DNA from: Gemmatimonadota bacterium
GTDB lineage: Bacteria; Gemmatimonadota; Gemmatimonadetes; Longimicrobiales; Gaopeijiaceae
Length of the DNA stretch: 64,000 nt
Assembly (NCBI GenBank): GCA_022827345.1
Contig: JAJDTB010000039.1
Span: 235,494 to 299,493 of the forward strand
Direction: 5' to 3'
Both the position numbers and the translations under genes were made by a program. This document shows positions 52,176 through 61,504 of the stretch, in pieces. How positions within the stretch are numbered: the first letter of the stretch is position 1; each line of letters opens with the position of its first letter. The notes beneath the pieces are model-generated. The model searched no databases. It saw only the letters and a program-made list of their open reading frames with translations, and was not told the origin of the DNA.

Positions 52176-52209
52176 ACATATTGTACGCAATCAACACAGG
52201 AGGTGTCTT

Positions 52210-55197
52210 ATGAGATTGCGCTACGGCATCCTGGCGGGCCTGATCACGATCATGGGCACCGGAGAAGTCCTGGCCCAGACGCGTGCTCTCACGGGCTCCG
52301 TCACCGACGCCACCACTGGACAGCCCATTTCCGGCGCGGCGGTCGCCGTCTCGGGAACGACCCTCGGCACCTTTACGGAGGACGACGGCAACTTCGCCGT
52401 CGCCGTAGGGGCGGGCGAGGTCGTGCTCGAGGTGAGCATGCTGGGGTACCAGCCCGCGACCATCACCGTGCCGGAGGGCACGAACAACATCAGCGTCACC
52501 CTGCGGGTCGACGTCCTCAACCTCGACGAGATCGTGGTGACGGGACAGGCGACCGGGATCTCCCGGCGGAACCTCGCGAACGCGGTTTCCACGGTGAGCG
52601 CGAGGGACCTCGAAAGGGTGCCTTCGTCCTCGGTCGAGCAGGCGCTCCGGGGCAAGGTCGCCGGGGCGAACATCCAGTCGAACTCGGGAGCTCCGGGCGG
52701 AGGCATGCAGCTCCAGCTCCGTGGTGTATCCACGATCCTCGGCGCCCACACGCCACTCTACGTGGTGGACGGGGTGATCGTCAGCGATCACACGATTCCG
52801 TCCGGCGTGCACACGGTGACCGTGTCGTCGTCGAACCCGGTCCGCGGGGGCTCGCAGGACAACTCCGCGAACCGTATCGCCGACCTGAACCCCTACGACA
52901 TCGAGAGCATCGAGGTGCTGAAGGGCGCCTCGGCAGCGGCGATCTACGGGTCGAAGGCGAACAACGGGGTCGTCATCATCCGCACCAAGCGGGGCCGTGT
53001 CGGCGCGCCGCAGTTCAACGTGACCCAGCGCTTCGGCTTCTCGCAGCTCTCCAACAAGCTTGGCCTGCGCGAGTTCACCTCGATGGACGAGGCGGTCGAG
53101 TTCTTCGGGCCGCAGGCGCAGGACCACTGGCAGGCCGGCAAGTTCTTCGACCACGAGGAGCTGCTGGCCGGGAACTCACCCCTGTCGTACGAGACGTCGG
53201 CGAGCGTCAGCGGCGGCACCGAGGACACCCGCTACTACGCCTCCGGGCTGGTGAAGCACGATGGCGGCATCATCGACAACACCTTCTACAACAAGGAATC
53301 GCTCAAGCTGAACATCGACCAGACACTCGGTGACCGGGTCTCGTTCAGCCTGAATACCAACGCGATCCACACGCTGGCGGGCCGCGGCATCACCAACAAC
53401 GACAACCGGAGCATCAGCTACTACATGACGCTCCCGTCGACGCCCAGCTTCGTGGACCTGCGCGCGGTTTGCGCGGACGGAAGCCGCCAGGCCGACATCG
53501 ACAAGTGTCCGAGCGGAACGGGCGTCTATCCCAGGAACCCCTTCGCCGGGTCGAACATCCTGGAGACGGCTTCGCTCGTGCATAACGACGAGGAAGTGTG
53601 GCGCTTCGTGGGGTCCGGCAACCTGACCTTCGACGCCATCACCTCGTCAACGCACAACCTGCGGCTGAGCGCCACGGGCGGGATCGACTTCTACAACCAG
53701 AAGAACGAGCTCTTCTCGCCGCCCGAATCGCAGTTCGAGCCCAGCGACGGGCTTCCCGGCACGTCGGTGCTCGGGTCGGGCTACAGCCAGTACATGAACG
53801 CGAACCTGAACGCGGTCTACACCTTCAACTCCGACGGCTTCCAGTCGACGACCTCCTTCGGCACCCAATACGAGATCCGCGACCTCGACGTGAGCAGCAC
53901 GATCGCGAAGAACCTCATCGGGGGCCTGCAGAACATCGACCGGGGCACGGCGACCGAGGTCAGGCAGAACCGGGAACGGATCCTCGACTTCGGCATCTTC
54001 GCCCAGGAAGAGCTGCTGATGATGGACGAGCGGCTGCTCCTGACAGCGGGTGCGCGCGCCGACCGGAGCTCCAACAACTCCGACACCGACGCGTTCCACT
54101 TCTACCCGAAGTTCGCGGCCTCCTACCGCTTCCCGATCGGGGGCGACCTCCTGGAGGAAGTGAAGTTCCGGGGCGCCTGGGGCCAGTCGGGCAACCAGCC
54201 GGTCTACGGGCAGAAGTTCACCGAGTACGAGGGCCGCAACATCGGCGGACTGCCGGCGCTGCGGGTACAGGGCGCCACGGCGGCGCTTGACCTGCGCCCC
54301 GAGCGCCAGACCGAGATCGAGGGCGGCGTCGACGCGACGCTCTTCGAGGACCGCGCCACGCTCGAGCTGACCTACTTCAACAAGACCGTCAAGGACGTGA
54401 TCCTGGAGCGCTCGCTCGCACCCTCGACCGGATTTGTGGAGTCGATCTTCAACGGCGGCGAGCTCAACATCTGGGGGGTCGAAACCGCGCTGACGGTGGT
54501 TCCCTTCTTCACGCGCAACCTGCAGTGGACCTCGCGCACCACCTTCACCATGGACCGCAGCGAGGTGATCTCGCTGCCGGTGCCGCGATTCACGGTGCAG
54601 GGCTTCGGGTACTTCTACGGCACCACCGCCGTGGAGGTAGGCAGATCGCTGACGCTGCTGTGGGGCAACGGCCCCGACCCCGAGACCGGCGAGGTCGGCG
54701 TGGGACCGCTGGCCGATTCCAACGCCGACTTCCGGATGGGCTTCTCGAACGACATCAGCTTCGGGCGGTTCAACATCTACTCGACGCTGGACTGGCAGAA
54801 GGGCGGAACGGCGAACAACCTCACCCAGTTCCTCTTCGACCTGACGCGGAACACCGAGGACTGCAACAACCTGGTCGACGGCGAGAGCGTCTGCGTGAAG
54901 CGCAACCGGGAGTTCCCGAACAACACCGGGACCTACTTCCAGGACGCTTCCTTCGTGAAGCTGCGGGAGCTGACGGTCTCCTACGACCTGCCCGAAGACA
55001 TGGTCGCGAACGTCTGGAGCGCGGCCCGGCACATCCGCCTCAACCTGAGCAGCCGCAACCTGCTGACCTTCACCGACTACGCCGGACTGGACCCCGAAGT
55101 CAGCAACTTCGGCAGCGAGGCGGTCGGCCGTGGCCAGGACGTGGCACCCTATCCACCGAGCCGGAGCTTCTGGTTCTCGGTGGACGTGGGCTTCTAA
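52210..55197 (+). CDS. SusC/RagA-family TonB-linked outer-membrane receptor
   Basis: 995 residues from ATG 52210 (AGGAGGT upstream). Signal peptide to VLAQ; CarboxypepD_reg-like N-terminal domain (about 20-105: GSVTDATTGQPISGAAVAVSGTTLGTFTEDDGNFAV), the SusC TonB box-like LDEIVVTGQATG, plug domain (LRGVSTILGAHTPLYVVDGVIV, IESIEVLKGASAAAIYGSKANNGVVIIRTKRG), and a large barrel ending SRSFWFSVDVGF. Imports oligomeric nutrients, here perhaps peptides given the neighbours. susD follows after 22 bases. Confidence 0.95.
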   Translation: MRLRYGILAGLITIMGTGEVLAQTRALTGSVTDATTGQPISGAAVAVSGTTLGTFTEDDGNFAVAVGAGEVVLEVSMLGYQPATITVPEGTNNISVTLRVDVLNLDEIVVTGQATGISRRNLANAVSTVSARDLERVPSSSVEQALRGKVAGANIQSNSGAPGGGMQLQLRGVSTILGAHTPLYVVDGVIVSDHTIPSGVHTVTVSSSNPVRGGSQDNSANRIADLNPYDIESIEVLKGASAAAIYGSKANNGVVIIRTKRGRVGAPQFNVTQRFGFSQLSNKLGLREFTSMDEAVEFFGPQAQDHWQAGKFFDHEELLAGNSPLSYETSASVSGGTEDTRYYASGLVKHDGGIIDNTFYNKESLKLNIDQTLGDRVSFSLNTNAIHTLAGRGITNNDNRSISYYMTLPSTPSFVDLRAVCADGSRQADIDKCPSGTGVYPRNPFAGSNILETASLVHNDEEVWRFVGSGNLTFDAITSSTHNLRLSATGGIDFYNQKNELFSPPESQFEPSDGLPGTSVLGSGYSQYMNANLNAVYTFNSDGFQSTTSFGTQYEIRDLDVSSTIAKNLIGGLQNIDRGTATEVRQNRERILDFGIFAQEELLMMDERLLLTAGARADRSSNNSDTDAFHFYPKFAASYRFPIGGDLLEEVKFRGAWGQSGNQPVYGQKFTEYEGRNIGGLPALRVQGATAALDLRPERQTEIEGGVDATLFEDRATLELTYFNKTVKDVILERSLAPSTGFVESIFNGGELNIWGVETALTVVPFFTRNLQWTSRTTFTMDRSEVISLPVPRFTVQGFGYFYGTTAVEVGRSLTLLWGNGPDPETGEVGVGPLADSNADFRMGFSNDISFGRFNIYSTLDWQKGGTANNLTQFLFDLTRNTEDCNNLVDGESVCVKRNREFPNNTGTYFQDASFVKLRELTVSYDLPEDMVANVWSAARHIRLNLSSRNLLTFTDYAGLDPEVSNFGSEAVGRGQDVAPYPPSRSFWFSVDVGF

Positions 55198-55219
55198 CGT
55201 GAACGGGAGAAAGAGACCG

Positions 55220-56593
55220 ATGATCAGACAAATTGGCCGTCTGCTGACGGCCGGTCTCGTCGCAACCGTTTTCACGGCGTGCGAATTGACCGTACCCGAC
55301 TTCAACAATCCGAGCGTGGAGGACCTGCAGAACAACCCGAGCTCGGCCAGCGTCGCGGCCGCTGCTCAGGGCCTGCTCTTCGACACGCGCCTCACCGCGG
55401 CCGACATGGTGCACTGGGTCGGCGCCTTCGGCCGCGAAGTCTACCCGATGGCGCCGACGGGGTCTTCCCTGCCCGGCAGCGTCCGCGACCCATGGACCCA
55501 GACCCTCTTCGTGGGGACGCAGGTCTGGGGCGAAGCGTACAAGAACATGCGCAACGCCAACCTGCTCCTCGACGCGCTGGCCGGCTCGGAGGCCCCCGAG
55601 CCCGACAAGGCGGCGGTGCGCGGCTTCACCAAGACCATCCAGGCGTACGACCTGCTGCACATCGCGGTGACGCGGCGACACCTGGGCGCGCCGATCGCGG
55701 TCGGGTCCGACCCGAACGAACCCCCGGCTCCGATCGTGGGCGAGAACGAGGTCTACGGCCACGTGATCAGCCTGCTCGACGAAGCGCGCGGCGATCTGGC
55801 GGCTGCAGCCTCCTTCCCCTTCGGCGTCACCGCCGGCCTGGCCAACTTCTCCTCGCCGGGCGACTTCATCCGGCTCAACCGGGCCATCAAGGCACGGGCG
55901 GAGGTGCACCGCAACAACTGGGCGGCCGCGCTCCAGGCGGTGTCCGAATCGTTCGCGGGGAGCAACATGCCGCTCGACTACGGGGCGCGGCACAGCTGGT
56001 CGGTCAACTCCGGCGACCTCGTCAATCCGGCGAACCGCCCCGACCTGCTGTACGCCAACACGCGCTTCCGCACCGAGGCCCAGGCCCGGGCGGACGGATC
56101 GCCGGACCTCCGGTTCCAGACCAAGTTCAAGGAGGTCGGTGCGTATCAGCTGCTGGAGGTGACCTCGGATCTGCAGTACACCCTGTACGAGAGCCCGAGC
56201 GCGCCATTCGTCTGGATCAAGAACGAGGAGTTGATCCTGATCCGCGCCGAGGCGAATCTTGCGATGGGGAACCGGGCGGCGGCGATTGAGGACATCAACC
56301 TCATCCGCATGAATTCGGGCGGCCTCGAGCCGCTGCCGGATCCCTATCCCGGATCTGACGACGACCTGCTCAACGAACTGCTCTACAACAAGCGGTTCTC
56401 GCTGGTCTTCGAGTGGGGGCACACGTGGATCGACATGAACCGCTACGACAAGCTGCTGGACATCCCCGTGCTGGGCCCGCCCAGCGCCGACCAGCGGCTT
56501 CACAGCGCGATGCCCTACCCGCTGAGCGAATGTCTCCCCCGCGAGCCGGAGGTTCCGGCGGGCTGCATGACCCAGCAGGGCGTCATTCCGTAG
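55220..56593 (+). CDS. SusD/RagB-family substrate-binding lipoprotein
   Basis: 457 residues from ATG 55220. Lipobox TAC after a short hydrophobic stretch (GLVATVFTAC). SusD-type helical repeats: NPSSASVAAAAQGLLFDTRL, AYKNMRNANLLLDALAG, AYDLLHIAV, LNRAIKARAEVHRNNWAAALQAV, LILIRAEANLAMGNRAAAIEDINLIR and LLYNKRFSLVFEWGHTWIDMNRYDKL. Partner lid of the SusC channel. Confidence 0.93.
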   Translation: MIRQIGRLLTAGLVATVFTACELTVPDFNNPSVEDLQNNPSSASVAAAAQGLLFDTRLTAADMVHWVGAFGREVYPMAPTGSSLPGSVRDPWTQTLFVGTQVWGEAYKNMRNANLLLDALAGSEAPEPDKAAVRGFTKTIQAYDLLHIAVTRRHLGAPIAVGSDPNEPPAPIVGENEVYGHVISLLDEARGDLAAAASFPFGVTAGLANFSSPGDFIRLNRAIKARAEVHRNNWAAALQAVSESFAGSNMPLDYGARHSWSVNSGDLVNPANRPDLLYANTRFRTEAQARADGSPDLRFQTKFKEVGAYQLLEVTSDLQYTLYESPSAPFVWIKNEELILIRAEANLAMGNRAAAIEDINLIRMNSGGLEPLPDPYPGSDDDLLNELLYNKRFSLVFEWGHTWIDMNRYDKLLDIPVLGPPSADQRLHSAMPYPLSECLPREPEVPAGCMTQQGVIP

Positions 56594-57000
56594 GGAGGAG
56601 TCGCCAGCGAATACTGGCCACAGTCCTCGCGCTGGCGGTCGCCGGATGCGCTTCGAGTTCGGAGCGCTCCGGCGAACCGCCCGGCGCGGGCGACGAGGTT
56701 GCCTGGGAGGGTGCGTCAGAGTCCGAAAGTCAGCTGCACATCGACAACCGCAACTGGCTCGACATGCGCATCTACGCGCTTCGCGGGGCGGACCGCATTG
56801 CCCTGCTGACGATCACGAGCATGAGGCGCGACTCGGTGCCCCTGCCCAGGAGCCTGCTGATGGGCTCGGGGTTCCGTCTGCAGGCCGATCCCGTCGGCGA
56901 CCGGCCCTACCGCAGCAACACCATCTATCTCCGCCCCGGACAGACCGTCTGGTGGAGGCTCGAAAACGTGCTGGAGCAGTCCAGCCTGTGGATCCATTGA
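56530..57000 (+). CDS. Small lipoprotein of unknown function, start uncertain
   Basis: The core is clear: RQRILATVLALAVAGCASSS (lipobox VAGC) and a roughly 120-residue mature part ending VWWRLENVLEQSSLWIH. No ATG, GTG or TTG lies between the strong GGAGGAG at 56594-56600 and the hydrophobic core. The nearest ATG is 56530, inside susD, giving a 32-residue n-region; an ATA at 56611, 10 bases after the SD, would be a noncanonical start but loses the basic residues. Mature part is beta-like with a WxDMRIYALRG pattern. Unknown function; it may belong to the SusC/SusD unit. Confidence 0.55.
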   Translation: MSPPRAGGSGGLHDPAGRHSVGRSRQRILATVLALAVAGCASSSERSGEPPGAGDEVAWEGASESESQLHIDNRNWLDMRIYALRGADRIALLTITSMRRDSVPLPRSLLMGSGFRLQADPVGDRPYRSNTIYLRPGQTVWWRLENVLEQSSLWIH

Positions 57001-57029
57001 CACGAGGAAACCTGACACAAGGAGCAAGC

Positions 57030-59024
57030 ATGACCAGCCAACTCAAGCCGGCGGCGGACCGTCGCCAGGGGCTCGCGCCGACCGTCGGAGCGGCAGTGCG
57101 GCGCGGGACCGCCCTCACCCTCGGGGTCTCCGCGATCCTGGCAGCCCCCATGGCCACGCGACTTCATGCGCAGGACGCCGACATCCTCACCATCGACCAG
57201 CTGCTCTCGATCGAGTCCGTCGTCTCCGGCTCGCCCGCCTGGTCGCCCGACGGGTCGGGGATCCTCTTCCAGTCCTCCCTCTCCGGCGGACTCATGACGC
57301 TGTCCCCGGACGGCGGCTTCCCCACGCGCCTGCCGATCGACATGGGCAGCTCGGGGCATTTCCTGACCTCGCAGATGCCAGGCTGGTCGCCATCCGGCAA
57401 GTGGATCTCGTACGTGTCGGACAAGGGCGGCTCGCCGGAAATCTGGATCTGGTCCCCGGAGGACGGCTCCGAAGCGCAGTTGACGAACCTGGGCGCGCGG
57501 ATCAACTCCATGACGTGGTCGCCCGACGAGCGCTCGATCGTCTTCGCCGGCGACCGCTACGGCAACTACGACATCTGGACGGTCGAGGTCGCCACCAAAC
57601 GCGTCCGGCGCATCAGCAGCGACAAGCTCTACGAGGTCTTCCCCACCTGGACCCCCGACTCGCGGCGCATCCTCTATGTGCGTCTCGACGACACCTGGGA
57701 AGACCACGACGTAATCGAGGTCGACCCGGACGGGGGCAATCCGCGCACAGTCCTCCAGGACACCGATTTCTTCGACTACGGCGCCGGCACCACCTTCGCC
57801 TACCCGCAAGTATCGCCCGACGGCAGCCAGGTCCTCTTCCGCTCGCACCGCAGCGGCTGGATCAACTACTGGCTCGCTCCGATCGGGGGCGGCGAGCCCC
57901 GTCCCATGGCAGCCGCCGAGGCCGACCAGAGCAGCGCGGTCTGGTCGCCCGACGGCACTTCGATCGCCTACACCGAGAACCACAACGGTCATCACGACCT
58001 GCGCGTGGTCTCGGCGGGGGGCGGCAAGCCCCGGGTGCTGGTCTCGCCCGCAGGCGGCGTGGCCTCGAGCCCCTCGTGGTCGCCGGACGGCACCGCGATC
58101 GCCTATTTCATGGCCGACCTCGTCACCCCGCAGGATCTGTATGTGGTGTCTCTGGAGGACGGCCATAGCCGCCAGCTCACCCATTCCATGCCGGCCGGGA
58201 ACTTCGGTTCGCGATTGATCCTGCCGGAGAAGGTCCACTACCCAAGCACGGACGGGTACTCGATCCCCGCCTACCTCTACCGCCCGGTGGGAGTCCCGGC
58301 GGGCCGGCGCGCGCCCGGGATCATGTGGATCCACGGGGGACCCACCTCGCAGTTCAACGACACCTTCCAGCAGCACGTGCAGTTCTTCGCCCAGTGGGGA
58401 TACGCGGTGCTGCTGCCGAACATCCGCGGCAGCTCCGGGTACGGGAAGGACTTCGCCGACGCCAACAACGACTGCTGGGGCCACTGCGACCTGGAGGACG
58501 TGGTCGCGGGGGTGGATTATCTCAAGACGCTGCCCGAGGTCGACCCCGACCGGATCGGGCTGACCGGCACCAGCTACGGCGGCGTGATGAGCATGTACGC
58601 GGCGTCGTTTGCGCCGGACGTCTTCCGCGCGATCATTCCCGGCTCCGGTTACGGCGACTGGATCCACTTCTACACCGGCGAGAACGAGCTGCGGCACATC
58701 AAGCTCCTCGAGCACGAACTCGGGCCCTTCGAGACAAGCCAGGACGTGTGGCGCAACAGCTCCGCGATCTACGAGATCGACAAGGTGTCGACGCCGATCT
58801 TCATGGTGCACGGCGAGGGGCGGTATCCCGGCTCCGACCAGTCCGAGATCTTCGCCCAGGCGCTGGAGAACTTCTACAAGCCGTACGAATACACGACCTA
58901 CCCGAACGAGAACTACTACGTGTACGGCAAGGCCAACCGGCGCCAGATGCTGCTCGACATGCTCGACTTCTTCGGCCGGTACCTGAGGGACGAGATGGTC
59001 GATACGGGCGAAAGGATGAAATGA
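57030..59024 (+). CDS. S9/prolyl-oligopeptidase-like protein with altered catalytic site (copy 1)
   Basis: 664 residues (AAGGAG 5 bases before ATG 57030). Signal peptide to RLHAQ. A TolB/WD40-like propeller (about 60-400) with repeated SPDG motifs, then an alpha/beta hydrolase domain: GIMWIHGGPTSQFND, LTGTSYGGVMSMYAASF (nucleophile Ser about residue 514). The region where S9 enzymes have GEGH is PNENYYVYG: Tyr replaces the catalytic His, and the usual GxxDxxV Asp is replaced by HGEGRYPGSD. Possibly inactive or with new chemistry. Its tail overlaps the next, paralogous gene. Confidence 0.85.
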   Translation: MTSQLKPAADRRQGLAPTVGAAVRRGTALTLGVSAILAAPMATRLHAQDADILTIDQLLSIESVVSGSPAWSPDGSGILFQSSLSGGLMTLSPDGGFPTRLPIDMGSSGHFLTSQMPGWSPSGKWISYVSDKGGSPEIWIWSPEDGSEAQLTNLGARINSMTWSPDERSIVFAGDRYGNYDIWTVEVATKRVRRISSDKLYEVFPTWTPDSRRILYVRLDDTWEDHDVIEVDPDGGNPRTVLQDTDFFDYGAGTTFAYPQVSPDGSQVLFRSHRSGWINYWLAPIGGGEPRPMAAAEADQSSAVWSPDGTSIAYTENHNGHHDLRVVSAGGGKPRVLVSPAGGVASSPSWSPDGTAIAYFMADLVTPQDLYVVSLEDGHSRQLTHSMPAGNFGSRLILPEKVHYPSTDGYSIPAYLYRPVGVPAGRRAPGIMWIHGGPTSQFNDTFQQHVQFFAQWGYAVLLPNIRGSSGYGKDFADANNDCWGHCDLEDVVAGVDYLKTLPEVDPDRIGLTGTSYGGVMSMYAASFAPDVFRAIIPGSGYGDWIHFYTGENELRHIKLLEHELGPFETSQDVWRNSSAIYEIDKVSTPIFMVHGEGRYPGSDQSEIFAQALENFYKPYEYTTYPNENYYVYGKANRRQMLLDMLDFFGRYLRDEMVDTGERMK

Positions 59025-61042
59025 TGAGACGTGTTGCAATCGCGGTCGCGGCGCTCGCCGCGGGATGGGCCTGTCAGCCGGGCGCACCGTCCACCTCGGA
59101 GTCGGGCGGAGGCGAAGGGCCGGCCGGCGCCGCGGCGTCCCCCGCCGCGGCCATGGACGCCGGCGGCCCCATAGCGGCCGCCGAACTCGTCGATCTCACG
59201 GCGGCGGTGGGCGGCAGCCATTCGCCCAAGTGGTCGCCGGACGGTTCACGAATCACCTTCGTATCGGGCGGAGGGCTGGGCGCGGTCGGCACGGCAGACG
59301 GCGCTTTCGAGATCCTCACCGAGGACCTGTCGCTGAGCGGGGTGGGGTCGCTGGGGGCGCCGCAGCCCATCTGGTCGCCCGATGGCCGCTGGATCGCGTA
59401 CACGTCCGACAAGGGCGGCGCGCCCGACATCTGGCTGTGGTCGGCCATTGATCAGGACGGCATGCAGGGCAGCATCGACATGCAGCTGACGGAGCTGTCG
59501 GCGCGGGCCAACGGGCTCGCGTGGTCGCCCGACGGGCGGTCGATCGCATTTTCGGGCGACCGTTTCGGCAACATGGACATCTGGACGGTGTCGGTGCCGG
59601 ACGGCAAGGTAAGCCGCATTACGGACGACCCGCTGTACGAGGGCTACCCGAGCTGGACGCCCGACGGCAGCCGGCTCCTGTACGTGCGCATGGATGACCG
59701 CTGGGTGGACCACGACGTCATCGAGGTCGACCCCGACGGGAGCAATCCGCGCACGGTCGTCCGCGACACGGGCTTCTTCGATTATCGCGCGGGGCGCGCC
59801 TTCGCCTCGGCCCAGGTGTCGCCGGACGGCGCGACCGTGCTGTTCCGCTCGCAGCGGAGCGGCTGGCTCAACTACTGGGTGGCGCCGCGGGACGGGAGCG
59901 GCGAGCCCCGCCCGATCGCCGCATCCGACTACGACCAGAGCGATGCCCGCTGGTCGCCCGACGGCAGCTGGATCAGCTACACCGAGAATCGCGACGGCGT
60001 GCACTCGCTGCGCGTGGTGTCGGCCGACGGCTCGAAGAGCAGGACCCTGGTCGATCCGGATGTCGGCGCCGCCCTGCGTCCCGAGTGGTCGCCCGGCGGC
60101 GACCGGATCAGCTACACGATGGAGACGCCGACGCGCCCCGCCGAGCTGTTCGTCATGGACCTGGAGTCGGCCCGGAGCCACCTCCTTCACAGCACCGTTG
60201 CGGCGGGTTCGGCCGAGAAGCTGCACATGCCCGAGAAGGTCGCGTATCCCTCCACCGACGGCCTCACCATCGAGGCGTACTTGCACCGGCCCCCGGACGC
60301 GGAGCCGGGTGAGCGGTTCCCGGGGGTGATGTGGATCCACGGGGGACCCACGTCACAGTTCGACGACCAGTTCCGCCGGCACCAGCAGGTGCACTTCTTC
60401 GCGCAGCGCGGGTACGTCGTCCTCATGCCCAACATCCGCGGCAGCTCGGGGTACGGCCTGGAATTCGAGGACCTCAACAACGGCTGCTGGGGCCACTGCG
60501 ACCTCGAGGACGTGCTCGCGGGGGTCGATTTCCTGAAGACCCTGCCCGACGTCGACCCCGACCGGATCGCGGTAACCGGGACCAGCTACGGCGGCATCAT
60601 GACGATGGACGCGGTGGCGTTCGCGCCCGGCGTTTTCCAGGCCGCGATCGCGCTGTCCGGCTACGGCGACATGACCGACTTCCACACCAAGGTGCACGAA
60701 CTCCAGCACATCAAGCTGGTCGAGTACGAGCTCGGGCCGTACCCGGAAAACCGCGACGTGTACCTGAACAGCTCGGCGATCCTGAAGGCGCACGAGGTGA
60801 CGACGCCCACATTCGTCATTCAGGGCGAGGGAGTCGCGGCGGACTGGCGGCTGCGCGAGGGTCAGCCTCAGGCCGCGCTCGACTTCGCGCGCAAGCTCGA
60901 CCAGCACTACAAGATCGTGCGCTACAAGGCCTACCCGGGCGAGGGCTACTACGTCTATGGCCGCGACAACACGATCGAGAAGCTGCACGACATGCTGGAC
61001 TTCTTCGAGGAGTTCCTGGTGACGGAGATCGGGGGGGTGTAG
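59021..61042 (+). CDS. S9/prolyl-oligopeptidase-like lipoprotein with altered catalytic site (copy 2)
   Basis: 673 residues from ATG 59021, overlapping the previous stop. Lipobox LAAGWAC. Same architecture as the preceding gene: propeller with TPDG/SPDG repeats and peptidase domain GVMWIHGGPTSQFDD, VTGTSYGGIMTMDAVAF (Ser about 521). Again the catalytic His site reads PGEGYYVYGRDN, with Tyr for His, and the Asp region reads QGEGVAADWRL. The change is shared by both paralogues and so is not a random mutation. Lipid-anchored partner of copy 1. Confidence 0.85.
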   Translation: MMRRVAIAVAALAAGWACQPGAPSTSESGGGEGPAGAAASPAAAMDAGGPIAAAELVDLTAAVGGSHSPKWSPDGSRITFVSGGGLGAVGTADGAFEILTEDLSLSGVGSLGAPQPIWSPDGRWIAYTSDKGGAPDIWLWSAIDQDGMQGSIDMQLTELSARANGLAWSPDGRSIAFSGDRFGNMDIWTVSVPDGKVSRITDDPLYEGYPSWTPDGSRLLYVRMDDRWVDHDVIEVDPDGSNPRTVVRDTGFFDYRAGRAFASAQVSPDGATVLFRSQRSGWLNYWVAPRDGSGEPRPIAASDYDQSDARWSPDGSWISYTENRDGVHSLRVVSADGSKSRTLVDPDVGAALRPEWSPGGDRISYTMETPTRPAELFVMDLESARSHLLHSTVAAGSAEKLHMPEKVAYPSTDGLTIEAYLHRPPDAEPGERFPGVMWIHGGPTSQFDDQFRRHQQVHFFAQRGYVVLMPNIRGSSGYGLEFEDLNNGCWGHCDLEDVLAGVDFLKTLPDVDPDRIAVTGTSYGGIMTMDAVAFAPGVFQAAIALSGYGDMTDFHTKVHELQHIKLVEYELGPYPENRDVYLNSSAILKAHEVTTPTFVIQGEGVAADWRLREGQPQAALDFARKLDQHYKIVRYKAYPGEGYYVYGRDNTIEKLHDMLDFFEEFLVTEIGGV

Positions 61043-61093
61043 GGGGCGGGAGTGACGGGGTACGGGATCCGTTGGGCCCAGTGCACAACCTAT

Positions 61094-61132
61094 TGTAAAC
61101 TTTAGTTTACATAATGACAAGTACGATTGTCA
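61094..61132. repeat. AT-rich double palindrome, element A3
   Basis: TGTAAACT (61094-61101) pairs with AGTTTACA (61104-61111) around TT; three bases later TGACAA (61115-61120) pairs with TTGTCA (61127-61132). Compared with A2 the first stem differs in sequence but both arms changed together, which keeps pairing. Lies between an S9-like gene and the convergent antitoxin gene. Confidence 0.65.
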
Positions 61133-61192
61133 TTTCTGTGTCGTTGCGTGTGTCCCGCGAGGGTGCTGTGCTGACGTAGGCGCCAAACTGGG

Positions 61193-61504
61193 CTACAGAG
61201 AGGCGAGGCGCTCGAGAGTGTCCGGGTACTTTCGGGCCATCAGGATCAGGGCCGTGGCAGAGGGAGGAGGCTTGGACCTGCCCTGTTCCCAGCCCTCCAC
61301 CGTCCGCACCGGTGTGCGGAGCATGGATGCGAAGACAGCCCTCGACAGGTTGAGTTCCTCGCGGATGCCTCTGATGCGTTCGGGTGACAGGCCAGGCAGC
61401 GGTTTCGGTACGCGGGTCGTTCGAAGCGTACGCTTCCCCGCCCGGTGTTGCTGGACTTCGCGAAGTCCCGCAAGCACTTCGGCAGCAATGTTACGTTCAC
61501 TCAT
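61193..61504 (-). CDS. Antitoxin, HTH (HigA/NadS-like)
   Basis: 103 residues from ATG 61504, overlapping the end of the toxin gene by 8 bases, with GAGGAG 7 bases upstream inside it. C-terminal helix-turn-helix: SPERIRGIREELNLSRAVFASMLRTPVRTVEGWEQGRSKPPPSATALILMARKYPDTLERL. It should neutralise the toxin and repress the operon. Confidence 0.87.
   Translation of the reverse strand: MSERNIAAEVLAGLREVQQHRAGKRTLRTTRVPKPLPGLSPERIRGIREELNLSRAVFASMLRTPVRTVEGWEQGRSKPPPSATALILMARKYPDTLERLASL

Larger units (their letters stand above)
51820..52209. other. 390-base divergent control region
   Basis: Between the DPP IV-like gene and susC I see no coding region. It holds a good minus-strand promoter (51868-51897), a short inverted repeat CCTTTC / GAAAGG near 51920, and a long susC 5' region with a 9-bp hairpin (52132-52175). 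A susC promoter must lie here but I cannot place it with confidence. Confidence 0.5.
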
